Assembly: GCA_023433505.1 (NCBI GenBank)
Contig: JAEZCO010000004.1
Location: 1 to 64,000 of the forward strand
Source: Bacillota bacterium
GTDB lineage: Bacteria > Bacillota > Clostridia > Acetivibrionales > DTU013
Direction of reading: 5' to 3'
DNA length: 64,000 bases
Both the position numbers and the translations under genes were made by a program. Every line of letters starts with the position of its first letter. Within the stretch, counting starts at the first letter, position 1. Below, piece after piece: positions 48,632 to 57,687 of the stretch. Under the pieces are notes generated by a model. The model was given only the letters and a program-made list of their open reading frames with translations. It had not been told where the DNA came from and did not search any database.

Positions 48632-49108
48632 TTAGATGATCAAGCCCTTTTTCTTTGCGTCGGCATCCATGCCGGAGCCCACTGCCAAACCGATGCACAT
48701 ACCGGCAGTGATTCCTACGGCGATACCCCAGGAGGCATTGAAAGCAATGCCTATTGCAATGCCTATGGGCATGAAAATTGCCATGTAAAGACTTGCATAG
48801 TAGCCTTCGGTAACCAGCTTGTGATTTTTTTCCATATGGGAAATGCAGTATTTCAGAGTGATATGATAATTCTTGAAATCGGTTTTATTAAACGATTCCC
48901 AGGAGGTATTCATTTTATCGGTAAAGGCTTTTAAATTGCCGGTGGATTCCCTGCATGCGTCACAAGTACCGGAAAATGAATTGAGTCTTTTTACTATGCG
49001 CTCCAATAGATTCAGTCTTATACTTCCAGCCTGCTTTATATTCAATTTATCTTTCAGTCGTGCAACATCCAGTTCAAGGACTTCATCGAAATTCTCATTT
49101 TCATCCAT
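48632..49108 (-). CDS. uncharacterised membrane protein with CxxC and glycine-rich helices
   Basis: 158 residues. The first 95 residues are charged and soluble, with CDAC at about residues 49-52 and a third Cys in KYCISHMEKNH. Two C-terminal membrane helices are rich in Gly and Ala (MAIFMPIGIAIGIAF and GIAVGITAGMCIGLAVGSGM) like a glycine zipper. The family is unknown to me. GAGCGAGGTATTCCC precedes the ATG. It is codirectional with the DMT gene; a 118-base gap leaves open whether they are cotranscribed. Confidence 0.65.
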   Translation of the reverse strand: MDENENFDEVLELDVARLKDKLNIKQAGSIRLNLLERIVKRLNSFSGTCDACRESTGNLKAFTDKMNTSWESFNKTDFKNYHITLKYCISHMEKNHKLVTEGYYASLYMAIFMPIGIAIGIAFNASWGIAVGITAGMCIGLAVGSGMDADAKKKGLII

Positions 49109-49267
49109 GGGAATACCTCGCTCAATCGATAAAATAAATTTTTACCCCCATATTATACCATACACTCCTTCTGACAAAAAGGGTCATATCTTTTCTATTG
49201 ACACTCCGTTAACAATATTGAATAATGGAATTATTGTTTAGAAACCTTAAATTGAAGGGAGAGAATT

Positions 49268-50317
49268 ATGGAACATCGGATTGGAATCATCGGATACGGC
49301 GGAATGGCAGGGTGGCATCATGAAAATGTAAAAAGAATCAGCGGCCTTGAATGTACGGCGGCTTACGATATCGACCCTGAAAGGCTTAAAGTGGCGGTAG
49401 AGCGCGGACTGAAAGCTTTTTCCACACTGGAGGAGTTTTTTGCCAAAGGGGACTTTGATATTGTTTTGGTAGCAACTCCTAACAACTTCCACAAGGACAT
49501 GGCCATCGAGGCAATGAAACATAAAAAGCATGTTGTTTGCGAAAAACCCGTAGCAATGTCTTCTCAGGAACTGCAAGAGATAATTGACGCTTCGGAACAC
49601 TACGGAGTACTTTTCACAGTACATCAAAACCGGCGCTGGGACAAGGACTACCGGATCATCCGGAAAGTAATCGAGGATGGAATGATCGGAAAGCCATACA
49701 CCATTGAATCCAGAGTACACGGCTCCGGAGGAGTTGTTCATGGCTGGCGCGCCTACAAGGTTTCCGGAGGCGGGATGCTTCTGGACTGGGGAGTGCATCT
49801 GATAGACCAGATTATGTTTATGGTGCCCGAAAAGGTAGTGAATGTATTTGCACGCATGAACAATATAAAAACGCCGGAGGTTGATGATTATTTTAAAGCC
49901 GTCTTGACCTTTGAAAGCGGCCTGTGCGCCCAGATTGAAGTCGGAACCTATTGTCTGCGCACCTTACCGCGGTGGTATGTCAACGGGGATCTCGGTTCGG
50001 TCTACATCGAAGGCTGGGATTGTAAAGGTGCCGTGCTGCATGCGAAAAAGCTGGCGATGGAGTGGGTCCCGGAAGTGGTGCAGACCGTTGCCGGACCGAC
50101 CCGTACAATGGCTCCCAGGCCCAAGGAAGCCATTGAAGAGCTAGAGCTCCCCACGGTAGAGACAGATTGGGTGGAATATTATAAAAACGTCATCGGGGTG
50201 CTTGACAATCATGAAGAACTTATTGTAAAGCCTGGCGAGGTTATGCGGGTGTTCAAGGTAATGGAGGCCTGCTTTGAATCAAATGAAAGCGGCCAATGCG
50301 TTACGGTAAACGTGTAA
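49268..50317 (+). CDS. Gfo/Idh/MocA-family oxidoreductase
   Basis: 349 residues. The Rossmann motif GIIGYGGMAGWHHE is at the N terminus, VCEKPVAM holds the catalytic Lys of the EKP motif, and SGGGMLLDWGVHLIDQI carries the conserved Asp and His. The C-terminal half is the sugar-binding alpha/beta domain. These enzymes oxidise or epimerise sugars and cyclitols with NAD(P). GAAGGGAGAGAATT precedes the ATG. It is monocistronic, with a terminator. Confidence 0.94.
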   Translation: MEHRIGIIGYGGMAGWHHENVKRISGLECTAAYDIDPERLKVAVERGLKAFSTLEEFFAKGDFDIVLVATPNNFHKDMAIEAMKHKKHVVCEKPVAMSSQELQEIIDASEHYGVLFTVHQNRRWDKDYRIIRKVIEDGMIGKPYTIESRVHGSGGVVHGWRAYKVSGGGMLLDWGVHLIDQIMFMVPEKVVNVFARMNNIKTPEVDDYFKAVLTFESGLCAQIEVGTYCLRTLPRWYVNGDLGSVYIEGWDCKGAVLHAKKLAMEWVPEVVQTVAGPTRTMAPRPKEAIEELELPTVETDWVEYYKNVIGVLDNHEELIVKPGEVMRVFKVMEACFESNESGQCVTVNV

Positions 50318-50347
50318 AAAAAACGGCGCTGTCACAGCGCCGTTAAA
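50316..50347 (+). terminator. terminator of the Gfo/Idh gene
   Basis: AACGGCGCTG and CAGCGCCGTT form a perfect 10-bp stem with a short TCA loop, an A run before and TTAAACTT after. It can also serve the convergent DUF2935 gene. Confidence 0.9.
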
Positions 50348-50371
50348 CTTAAGGCATATAGGAGGCCGTAA

Positions 50372-51298
50372 TTAAGCAGTGGTTTTGAATATGTTCAGCA
50401 GGCGCAGGTAATGATTCGCTTCACGGAGGGTGTGATCTGCAAGCAGAGGCAGTATAATGGATTTAATCTTGCATTGGAGAATTCCCTGGGTACCCTGCTT
50501 TTTGAAATCACGGATTTCCGTGGTTGCCTTGAGACTGCTGCCGGTGATTCCTGCAATGGGCAAGGATTTATCCATTGCCTCCATTGCTTCCTTTGTCAGT
50601 TTATCAAAGTCCTTGCCGAATTTGTCGGCGGTATTGAAAAGATCATTTTCTGAAGGGTCCAGCAGTCCCCGGATGAATTTTGCATGCTCTGCCATGATTC
50701 TGTTCCAGAATGCTTCCTGTTCGTATGCGAATTTTTGTATATTGGTTTCCTCCCTGTTTTGAAGCCTTTGCACAAGCATGAGATATAATTTTGCTTCTCT
50801 CATGATGTGGTCGATGAGCAGTGGGTAATTATTGGTAAAAAGCTGGCAGGACAGCACCATTGAGAGGACGTTGGCTTTGAACTGAATCAGCAATGCCACC
50901 AGATTTATTACCTTCTGATTAAGCTGGAAAACTCTCTGTTCGAGCGCAGGGTCTGTATTTGGCGCAGGATTGCCCGCCAGTGCCGTCTCGGCCTGTGTAA
51001 TAGCCGTTGGAATATTCGCTCCGGTAAAATAGGAAGTTACCATTTCTGCATTCAGGGTATAGGGAGTAAAAACTTCACCCGACTGCAATATACCGGGGCT
51101 CACCACGCCATTTGACAAGGATACCGCTTCCATCAGCAGATTATCGAACTGTATTCTGAATAGGTTTGCCTGATTGGTTAAACTTATGTCCTTTAGAGTG
51201 AATCCGGCGGCCAGAAACAGTGAATGTTCCTTCATAATCCTGCCAAAAAACAGGTGGAGCCCCAGCGACTGACTTACAAACTCAGTTCCTGATAACAT
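50372..51298 (-). CDS. DUF2935 protein (ferritin-like helical bundles)
   Basis: About 308 residues, all helical, in two similar halves: EHSLFLAAGFTLKDISLTNQ in the first and FWNRIMAEHAKFIRGLLDPS in the second. The paired Glu-His patterns resemble a diiron or haemerythrin-like bundle, as predicted for DUF2935. A metal-binding or structural role is inference. ATG at 51298 has GGAATGGGGTTAAT upstream. A longer frame to 51358 spans the CCGCCG/CGGCGG hairpin (51311-51328), which is more likely untranslated. Confidence 0.8.
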   Translation of the reverse strand: MLSGTEFVSQSLGLHLFFGRIMKEHSLFLAAGFTLKDISLTNQANLFRIQFDNLLMEAVSLSNGVVSPGILQSGEVFTPYTLNAEMVTSYFTGANIPTAITQAETALAGNPAPNTDPALEQRVFQLNQKVINLVALLIQFKANVLSMVLSCQLFTNNYPLLIDHIMREAKLYLMLVQRLQNREETNIQKFAYEQEAFWNRIMAEHAKFIRGLLDPSENDLFNTADKFGKDFDKLTKEAMEAMDKSLPIAGITGSSLKATTEIRDFKKQGTQGILQCKIKSIILPLLADHTLREANHYLRLLNIFKTTA

Positions 51299-51699
51299 AT
51301 TAACCCCATTCCGCCGCTGTGCCGGCGGCATTATATTTGATACAATCTTGCTTGGCACGTACAGTATTTCAAGCTAAACCGATATAGCCGGAGAATTTGG
51401 CAAAGCATCGCAAGCTCATGGGTATAGCCTAGTAATATTTTATTATTGGGTTACATAAAGTGTTCCATCCCTGCACCGGCGGGATAATATTTTGTAAACC
51501 GCCGGAATGCTTAAGGCATTATATTTGCACCAGTACTTTGTGAAAAACATAACCCTCGATTTATTGAATTTTCCATGGTATAATGAGTTCAGAAAGTATT
51601 TATCCGATCGATTGACATTGCTGCTTTGGAGACATAGTATACTGCATTCCGAAAAAATTTACCGTTTTTTGGTGATTTTTAAAAAGGAGGAGTAAATAT
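51299..51699. other. divergent intergenic region between the DUF2935 and PilZ genes
   Basis: It contains a CCGCCG/CGGCGG hairpin (51311-51328) in the DUF2935 leader, a CCGGCGG/CCGCCGG hairpin (51476-51505), an extended -10 (TGGTATAAT, 51574-51582) and a TTGACA at 51612 that may promote the PilZ gene. No gene is supported, though a 62-codon frame runs through. Confidence 0.5.
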
Positions 51700-52149
51700 A
51701 TGCCATTTCAAGCTGAAAGAAGAAAATATCAAAGATGTCATTCCGTTATTTGTAAAGCACAGATGAGCGCCGATGAAAAACATTGGACGAATTCCGAACT
51801 GGTTGACTTGTCTGCAGGGGGCTTGAGTTTTGCTTCTTCCAATGCTACCTTCAATGAAAACGGCAAGGTGTTTTTCAATCTATATGTCTACAACATGCTG
51901 TCGGAATTCAATATCAAGCTGGAAGGGCGCATCATCAGAATTGACAGAAGCAATTCAAAAAGGCTGTATTCAGTGAAGTTTGATAACATCAACAAATATC
52001 AGCAGGTACAGCTGGACGAACTGGTGAAATCAAAAATTTCGTTATGTGACAAAAAGAATGAACCGGTATATGAGGAGGAGTACTCCATCTTTCTATTTCC
52101 AAGGTTTAAACAGAGGACTCACAGAATCAGGCTGAAAAATTACAGATGA
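51700..52149 (+). CDS. PilZ-domain c-di-GMP effector
   Basis: 149 residues. ERRKYQRC supplies the RxxxR c-di-GMP-binding motif at the N terminus and DLSAGGLSF the D/NxSxxG motif about 30 residues later, followed by the beta barrel. There is no partner domain, so it should act by protein-protein contact when c-di-GMP binds. The basic C terminus (RFKQRTHRIRLKNYR) may contact nucleic acid or membrane. AAAAGGAGGAG precedes the ATG. The GGDEF protein at 31703 could be one source of the ligand. Confidence 0.9.
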   Translation: MPFQAERRKYQRCHSVICKAQMSADEKHWTNSELVDLSAGGLSFASSNATFNENGKVFFNLYVYNMLSEFNIKLEGRIIRIDRSNSKRLYSVKFDNINKYQQVQLDELVKSKISLCDKKNEPVYEEEYSIFLFPRFKQRTHRIRLKNYR

Positions 52150-52154
52150 AAATG

Positions 52155-52184
52155 AGAGCCGCCGTATTCTGTTGGCGGCTCTTC
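52155..52184 (+). terminator. terminator of the PilZ gene
   Basis: AGAGCCGCC and GGCGGCTCT form a nine-base-pair stem followed by TCT; the convergent URO-D gene begins its 3' end 47 bases on. Confidence 0.85.
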
Positions 52185-52231
52185 TGAAAGAATATTGCGG
52201 TGGGTGGGATTCCCAAACAAAACGGATGGAG

Positions 52232-53290
52232 TTATCTTACAGCCGAAATCATTGCCAGATAGTTTTCATCGGGGACATAATAGGGAATGCTGTTGCCGGA
52301 GCCAAGGGCATAGCTGCCTTTCACCGCTGTCCTTTCAAGCATGCTGCAGGAACGTTTGAAGATTTCTTCGGGGGTTGACCGGCATAGGAAGTCCAGGCCT
52401 ATACCCCCAAATATGGCTATTCTGCCTCCCCATCGTTCATAGGCCTCCTCAACAGGGAGGATGTTGTCCTCATAGGAATGCTTCGCATCATATTTTATGT
52501 CGTCGATGATATCGTCCATGACGCTTTCAAGCTGGCCGCAGGAATGCAAGATTGCCGGTTTTCCTGACGAATGGATGGTACTGGCGATTTTTTTATGCCA
52601 TGGGATGACATACTTGCGCATATCCGGCACCGATAACATGGTTTGTGTGTTGAAGCCCCAGTCGTCATTGGAAATCAATGCGCCTACGGAACTGTACGGA
52701 GCACAGATTTGATAATACCTGTCAAGTCTGGAGCCGACTTCGTCGAAAATATCCCGGACCAATTCAGGGTCGTCGGCAGACAGATAGCATAAGGTGTCAT
52801 AGCCGGTCAAAGCAATAACATTCTCCAAAACGCCCCCGGGACCCCAGATGATAAATTTCATTCCCTTGGGCAATTCCGGGGCAAGGGTGTCCAGGCGGGA
52901 GTGGTCAAAGCTGTCCGGATCGGGCCATGGGTAACGTTTAAAGCTTTCTCGGTCATGGATAACGGCACCTTCATTCAGGGATATGGTTTTTTTATCCTGG
53001 TGCCTGTCTGTCGGGAATGCAAAATCGGAGCCTATGATCGTAGTGTAATCATAGCCGGCATTGCTGTAAGCTTTTATAACGGTACTCCAATTTTCAAGGC
53101 CCGAATAGGTTTTATCGGGATCGACATTTGCCAGCTTTCGATACAGCGGGTCGTTCATAAAAAATTCGAATAAGGTAGGGCGGTCGGGCCTGCTTCTTTC
53201 CAATATCTTTAAAAGATTATCGAAATTCGGTTCCCGTGTACTCTGAAGATAAGTACCTGCCTCAAGGAATTTAGGGTCAAGGTTTTTCAT
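52232..53290 (-). CDS. uroporphyrinogen decarboxylase-family (URO-D/MtaA-like) protein
   Basis: 352 residues. The URO-D fold is shown by GSDFAFP, the IIWGPGGVLENVIALTGYD region, and PAILHSCGQLESVMDDIIDD, where His and Cys are likely zinc ligands as in methylcobamide:thiol methyltransferases. Such proteins outside haem operons usually act in corrinoid-dependent methyl transfer, or in breakdown of methoxylated or glycosidic compounds. It is divergent from an AraC regulator, which probably controls it. Confidence 0.85.
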   Translation of the reverse strand: MKNLDPKFLEAGTYLQSTREPNFDNLLKILERSRPDRPTLFEFFMNDPLYRKLANVDPDKTYSGLENWSTVIKAYSNAGYDYTTIIGSDFAFPTDRHQDKKTISLNEGAVIHDRESFKRYPWPDPDSFDHSRLDTLAPELPKGMKFIIWGPGGVLENVIALTGYDTLCYLSADDPELVRDIFDEVGSRLDRYYQICAPYSSVGALISNDDWGFNTQTMLSVPDMRKYVIPWHKKIASTIHSSGKPAILHSCGQLESVMDDIIDDIKYDAKHSYEDNILPVEEAYERWGGRIAIFGGIGLDFLCRSTPEEIFKRSCSMLERTAVKGSYALGSGNSIPYYVPDENYLAMISAVR

Positions 53291-53462
53291 TCTGTACCAC
53301 CTTCCATGTCCTATGGTATAATATATTTACCGATTCTGGCATGCAGCGGAGATTCGCTGTAATGCCGGATGTGCTGCTATTATCATATAACAATTGATGC
53401 GGTCTTGCTTTGCACGGATTATCAATTTGTTTGCAAAAATTACTTTATGCAAAGTGAAAAAA

Positions 53463-53490
53463 TTGACACTTAGCATTTTGCTTATATACT
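53463..53490 (+). promoter_or_regulatory. promoter of the AraC-type gene
   Basis: TTGACA and TATACT are spaced by 16 bases, 22 bases before the start codon. An 8-base CTTTATGC segment with near copies on both sides lies just upstream in the divergent region. Confidence 0.6.
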
Positions 53491-53511
53491 TTATGTTACT
53501 GGAGAGGGTTT

Positions 53512-54375
53512 ATGGAACCATACCGTGAAAATGTAGAAATGCCGGATAGGCTGTTTCCGGTAAGGGCATGGCTCAGTGTCAATAATGAACATATCTATGT
53601 TCATCCGCACTGGCATGATGAAATAGAAATCCTGTTTATGAAGGAAGGAAAGGCCACCCAACAGGTAAATGAAAATATTTTTGATGCTGCCAAAGGGGAC
53701 ATAATCTTCATCGCAGGCAATGACGTGCATTCAACCTACACTTACGGCAGCCGTCCGAATGAAATTCTTGTGGTCCAGTTCAATACGGATTTCATTCTGC
53801 CTGTGTACGCTTTGTCTCCTGAGAAAAAGCTCATTGAGGACTTCAGAGACGGTATGGAAATCCCGGCAGCCATCAAGGCGGACTCTGAAATCGGCAAGGC
53901 TGTCCTTCAGAGCCTGATGGCTATTTTTCATGAATTCGAAAGCGGGGAAAACGGTTTTGAAATTTTCATTAAAGCAAGAATTTACGAGCTGATAGGCACT
54001 GTCGCAAGAAATTTCAACAACAGGAAAAGAAGCACAGGCCGTACTTACCGTACGGACAAGGCCAAGGAAATGCTGCAAAAAACCTTCAAGCTCATCGATG
54101 AAAATTATGAGGGGGAAATTACGCTGGACAAAGCTGCAAAGATTTCGAATCTGAGTGTTTCCCACTTTTGCAGGCTGTTTAAGAAGGCGACGGGCATGAC
54201 CTTTAAAGACTATCTGACCTTTTACAGGGTGAACAGGGCGGAAAAGCTGCTTGCCACCACCCGGTCCATCACAGAGATTGCCAATGACTGCGGCTTTGAA
54301 AGCATGTCGTCCTTTATTCGCGCCTTCAAACATTACAGGAATGCCACCCCGTCTGCATACCGGAGTAAGGCTTGA
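53512..54375 (+). CDS. AraC-family regulator with cupin sensor domain
   Basis: 287 residues. The N-terminal cupin (VHPHWHDEIEILFMKEG, then GDIIFIAGNDVHSTYTY) should bind a small carbohydrate or acid. The C terminus has two helix-turn-helix units (LDKAAKISNLSVSHFCRLFK and ITEIANDCGFESMSSFIRAFK, the latter shown in part as ITEIANDCGFESMSSF). It lies divergent from the URO-D gene. GGAGAGGG precedes the ATG. Confidence 0.93.
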   Translation: MEPYRENVEMPDRLFPVRAWLSVNNEHIYVHPHWHDEIEILFMKEGKATQQVNENIFDAAKGDIIFIAGNDVHSTYTYGSRPNEILVVQFNTDFILPVYALSPEKKLIEDFRDGMEIPAAIKADSEIGKAVLQSLMAIFHEFESGENGFEIFIKARIYELIGTVARNFNNRKRSTGRTYRTDKAKEMLQKTFKLIDENYEGEITLDKAAKISNLSVSHFCRLFKKATGMTFKDYLTFYRVNRAEKLLATTRSITEIANDCGFESMSSFIRAFKHYRNATPSAYRSKA

Positions 54376-54478
54376 GGAGCAATACGGCACAAATTCATAT
54401 ATTCGCCGGGCTTGTGGATTTATTCCGGTCTTATGTGTTAAAATATCTAAAGATTAATTCAAATGAATGAGGGTTTTA

Positions 54479-55456
54479 ATGAATATAGGAAAGCTTCAAC
54501 TTGAAAACATCGTATTTCTTGCTCCCATGGCAGGGGTGACGGATATGCCATACAGAATTCTTTGCCGGGAGCAGGGCTGCGGTTTTGTCTATACGGAAAT
54601 GGTCAGCGCCAAAGGCATGCATTATAACGATAGTAAAAGCCAAAAGCTCACTGAACTGGATGATGCGGAAAAACCGGCTGGAGTGCAGATCTTCGGCTCC
54701 GACCCTGACATATTGGCCTCAATTGCCGGGCGGCTGAATACTTCCGATGCTGCCCTCATCGATATTAATATGGGCTGTCCGACGCCCAAGATAACCAAAA
54801 ATGGAGAAGGAAGCGCGCTGATGCTCAAGCCGGAGCTGGTGAGCGAAATTGTAAAAGCAGTATCGTCGGTTTCTCAAAAGCCTGTAACAGTAAAGATCCG
54901 CAAAGGCTGGGATGATGAGCATGTCAATGCCGTTGAAATCGCACAGCTTGCACAGAAGAACGGCGCAAGCGCGGTGACGGTCCACGGGAGGACGCGGGAG
55001 CAATTCTACAGCGGAAAAGCGGACTGGAACATTATCCGGGATGTAAAAAAGGCCGTATCCATCCCTGTGATCGGCAACGGTGACATCTTCCGGCCCGAGG
55101 ATGCGGCCCGCATGCTGGATTATACCGGCTGCGATGCGGTAATGGTAGGCCGGGGAGCCCAGGGCAACCCGTGGATTTTCAAAAGGATTAAGCACTATTT
55201 TGAGACCGGCACGATATTGAAGGAACCGTCACTTTGGGAAAAGGTAGATATGATGATCAGGCATATGCACATGCTGATAGAGACAAAAGGCGAACATACG
55301 GGTGTTTGCGAGATGAGAAAGCACATCGCCTGGTATCTGAAGGGGCTGCACAATTCCGCAGGCATCAAGGAAAAGATTTTCCGTCTGAATTCTCCCCAGG
55401 AAATCACACAATTGCTTAAGGAATACGCCATGCAACACTCAGCCATGACTGTCTGA
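54479..55456 (+). CDS. dusB: tRNA-dihydrouridine synthase (DusB type)
   Basis: About 325 residues. The FMN barrel begins LAPMAGVTDMPYRILC; the catalytic Cys lies in DINMGCPTPKITKNGEGSAL, KIRKGW follows, and GNGDIFRPEDA and VGRGAQGNPWIF bind FMN phosphate. It reduces uridine to dihydrouridine in the D loop of tRNA using NADPH. ATG at 54479 is favoured because GAGGG lies just before it; an ATG 12 bases earlier overlaps that site. A single gene here; in many Clostridia it precedes greA or lysS. Confidence 0.95.
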   Translation: MNIGKLQLENIVFLAPMAGVTDMPYRILCREQGCGFVYTEMVSAKGMHYNDSKSQKLTELDDAEKPAGVQIFGSDPDILASIAGRLNTSDAALIDINMGCPTPKITKNGEGSALMLKPELVSEIVKAVSSVSQKPVTVKIRKGWDDEHVNAVEIAQLAQKNGASAVTVHGRTREQFYSGKADWNIIRDVKKAVSIPVIGNGDIFRPEDAARMLDYTGCDAVMVGRGAQGNPWIFKRIKHYFETGTILKEPSLWEKVDMMIRHMHMLIETKGEHTGVCEMRKHIAWYLKGLHNSAGIKEKIFRLNSPQEITQLLKEYAMQHSAMTV

Positions 55457-55603
55457 TTTCAGGGATGCTTTATCCTATATGACAAAAGCCCCGTCCCCTG
55501 TCAATGTCTTGTCAATTGAACGGGAAATCGGGACAGGCAGCTTGTCTTCTTATCAAATCAGGTTAGTTTATATTTTTGACCGATGGAGATATTGAAAAAC
55601 CTG

Positions 55604-55649
55604 TTGACATGGAATAAATATCCGACTATAATAAAACTGACCGGTCAGT
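55604..55649 (+). promoter_or_regulatory. TetR promoter and operator
   Basis: TTGACA and TATAAT with an exact 17-base spacer (55604-55632). ACTGACCGGTCAGT (55636-55649) is a perfect 14-bp palindrome directly after the -10, covering the start site. A related half-site GACCGG recurs at 56276, before the MFS gene. Confidence 0.9.
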
Positions 55650-55668
55650 CGGAAGCGGAGGCGAGTTC

Positions 55669-56256
55669 ATGTCGGGTGCCAATGAAAAAGCGGAGCAAAC
55701 AAAGCAGCTTATTGCTGCAAAGGCAAAAGAACTGTTTATAAAAAAAGGCTACCATAAGGCTTCAATGGAAGATATCCGATCCCACTCAGGCATGAGCAAG
55801 GGAAGCATTTATTATCATTTTAAAAGTAAGGAAGCTCTTTTTCTCTATATACTTGAGCTTTACACACAGGATTGGATCGACCTGTGGCAGGAGAAATCCT
55901 CCAATCTCAAGACAGCCAATGACAAGCTGTTCGCCTTGGCGGAATTATTTGCCATGGATTTTGAAAGCCCGCTGATGAATGCTTCTGAAGAATTTGCCAG
56001 AAGTATGACTACGAACCCTGCGATAAAGGAAAAAATGGATGAATTAAGCAGAAGGGTGTTTCCGGTTGTACAGGGTGTAATTACTGAAGGTATTCGAAAT
56101 AAAGAATTTAAAAATATGGACATCAATGAAGCTACAATTATTGTCTACGGCTTTTTAGCAGGTATAGGAGCTATTTGTCAAACTGTGAATAACGATGAAA
56201 TTCCCGATATGTACAAAAAAGCAATAGAATTATTTCTTCATGGATTGAAAGAATAA
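55669..56256 (+). CDS. TetR-family transcriptional regulator
   Basis: 195 residues. The N-terminal helix-turn-helix is typical (AKELFIKKGYHKASMEDIRS, then GMSKGSIYYHFKSKEALF). The all-helical C-terminal domain should bind the inducer. The gene lies behind a palindromic operator and is 51 bases upstream of an MFS transporter, the usual repressor-efflux arrangement. GGAGGCGAGTTC precedes the ATG. Confidence 0.95.
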   Translation: MSGANEKAEQTKQLIAAKAKELFIKKGYHKASMEDIRSHSGMSKGSIYYHFKSKEALFLYILELYTQDWIDLWQEKSSNLKTANDKLFALAELFAMDFESPLMNASEEFARSMTTNPAIKEKMDELSRRVFPVVQGVITEGIRNKEFKNMDINEATIIVYGFLAGIGAICQTVNNDEIPDMYKKAIELFLHGLKE

Positions 56257-56275
56257 AAATTTTTATCAAAGAAAA

Positions 56276-56287
56276 GACCGGACGGTC
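56276..56287 (+). promoter_or_regulatory. second TetR-type half-site pair
   Basis: GACCGGACGGTC is an inverted repeat of GACCG with two central bases. It shares the GACCGG core with the palindrome at 55636 and lies 21 bases before the MFS start, so the regulator may bind here too. Confidence 0.55.
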
Positions 56288-56307
56288 GGTTTAATAGGAG
56301 GACTCTG

Positions 56308-57546
56308 ATGAAAGAGCTATTTGGAAATAAAGTATTCAGAATAATTATGGCTACGGATTTTATCCAGCAAATGTGCATTTGGATACGGAATATCTCTGTG
56401 CTTTTCTTTATCATTGACAGGACGAATGCGGACCCGGTTGCAGTATCACTGATAACAGTATTTGAATACCTGCCGATGTTCGTTTTTGCCTACATAGGCG
56501 GAACTCTTGCAGACAGATGGGACCCAAAGAAGACGATGATTATCGGTGACTTTTTGAGTGCCGTCTCGGTGTTTTCTATTTTCATCCTGATTTCACAAGG
56601 CCTGTGGCAGGCGGTTTTTGCAGCTACCCTTGTCTCGTCGGTCGTAAGTCAGTTCTCCGTACCTTCATCAAACATTATATTTAAAAGGCACATCGATGAA
56701 AAATATGTAACTCAGGCGGTTTCGCTTTCCCAGAGCTGGCAGTCGCTGTTTCTCATCGTAGGGCCTGTGTTGGGAACTTTATTATATGGGACAGTCGGCA
56801 TAAGCTATTCACTGGTCTTCATTGCTTTTATGTTTTTAGTATCCTCAATCGTTCAGTTTGCTCTGCCCACAGGCTTAAAAGCTGCAGAAGCAATCAAAAC
56901 AAGTGTGTTTGCTGAAATGAGGGAAGGTCTGGTTTATCTGAAAAGGAAAAGCGGCCTTAAGGTGCTATGTGTACTGCTCGCCGTGCTAGGTCTTGCGGAA
57001 GGGCTTATTCAGCCACTGACCGTATATCTGGTTACAGATCGGCTGGGAATTGAAAAGGAGAGCCTGCAGTGGCTGTATTCGCTTTCGGGTATAGGGCTCC
57101 TGGCAGGAGCTATATTGTCGGCTTCCCTTGCCGGCAGGTTCAAAACCAGAACGATCCTGGTTTCAAGTATGATAATATTTGCTTTGGTAACGGTGGCAGA
57201 AGTTTTGTCAACAGCGGTATTTCTTACAGCGGCCATGTGTTTGGTATCGGGTGCAGTTCTTGCCTTCTTCCAGGTTGCAGTCAGTACTCCTTTGATAAAA
57301 ACCGTTGAAGAGGAATACGTAGGAAGGATAAACGGGCTGATTACTCCGGTCATGTTAGGAGGAATTCTAATTGGATCAGGATTGTCAGGTATATTGATGA
57401 AGCAGCTCTCGCTCATACCAATGTTTATGATGTCCGCCGGCATCATGCTGATTTGTGCGGTTATCGCTCTGGGATACAGGGAGGAGGATGCGGTTGTACC
57501 GGCACAGGCCGGACTTCAGGCACAGTTGAAGGAGCAAGATACCTAA
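56308..57546 (+). CDS. MFS transporter (MFS_3 / enterobactin-exporter-like)
   Basis: 412 residues with about 12 helices. The N terminus (FIQQMCIWIRNISVLFFIID) and the GGTLADRWDPKKTMI motif-A loop are like those of MFS_3 exporters and macrolide-efflux-type proteins. The C terminus is a soluble tail. It should export the ligand recognised by the adjacent TetR protein. AGGAGGACTCTG precedes the ATG. Confidence 0.93.
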   Translation: MKELFGNKVFRIIMATDFIQQMCIWIRNISVLFFIIDRTNADPVAVSLITVFEYLPMFVFAYIGGTLADRWDPKKTMIIGDFLSAVSVFSIFILISQGLWQAVFAATLVSSVVSQFSVPSSNIIFKRHIDEKYVTQAVSLSQSWQSLFLIVGPVLGTLLYGTVGISYSLVFIAFMFLVSSIVQFALPTGLKAAEAIKTSVFAEMREGLVYLKRKSGLKVLCVLLAVLGLAEGLIQPLTVYLVTDRLGIEKESLQWLYSLSGIGLLAGAILSASLAGRFKTRTILVSSMIIFALVTVAEVLSTAVFLTAAMCLVSGAVLAFFQVAVSTPLIKTVEEEYVGRINGLITPVMLGGILIGSGLSGILMKQLSLIPMFMMSAGIMLICAVIALGYREEDAVVPAQAGLQAQLKEQDT

Positions 57547-57687
57547 AACAAAGCAAATGCAGGAAAAGGATTTCCGGAAAAGATAGAATTGATGGATTTG
57601 TCATGGTCCCCGGTTCGTTTCTACTTGTAAAATATGCTGAAAACCAGTACAATAGTAGCAGAATATATGTTCGCGGGGGGCGCATCC

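Noticed and set aside
48510..48698. 62-codon minus-strand frame between the DMT gene and the CxxC protein
   Set aside because: Overlaps the end of the CxxC protein gene in another frame and lacks a ribosome site.
51507..51695. 62-codon plus-strand frame upstream of the PilZ gene
   Set aside because: Runs through predicted promoter sequences (TGGTATAAT, TTGACA) and ends in the PilZ ribosome site; reads as leader DNA.
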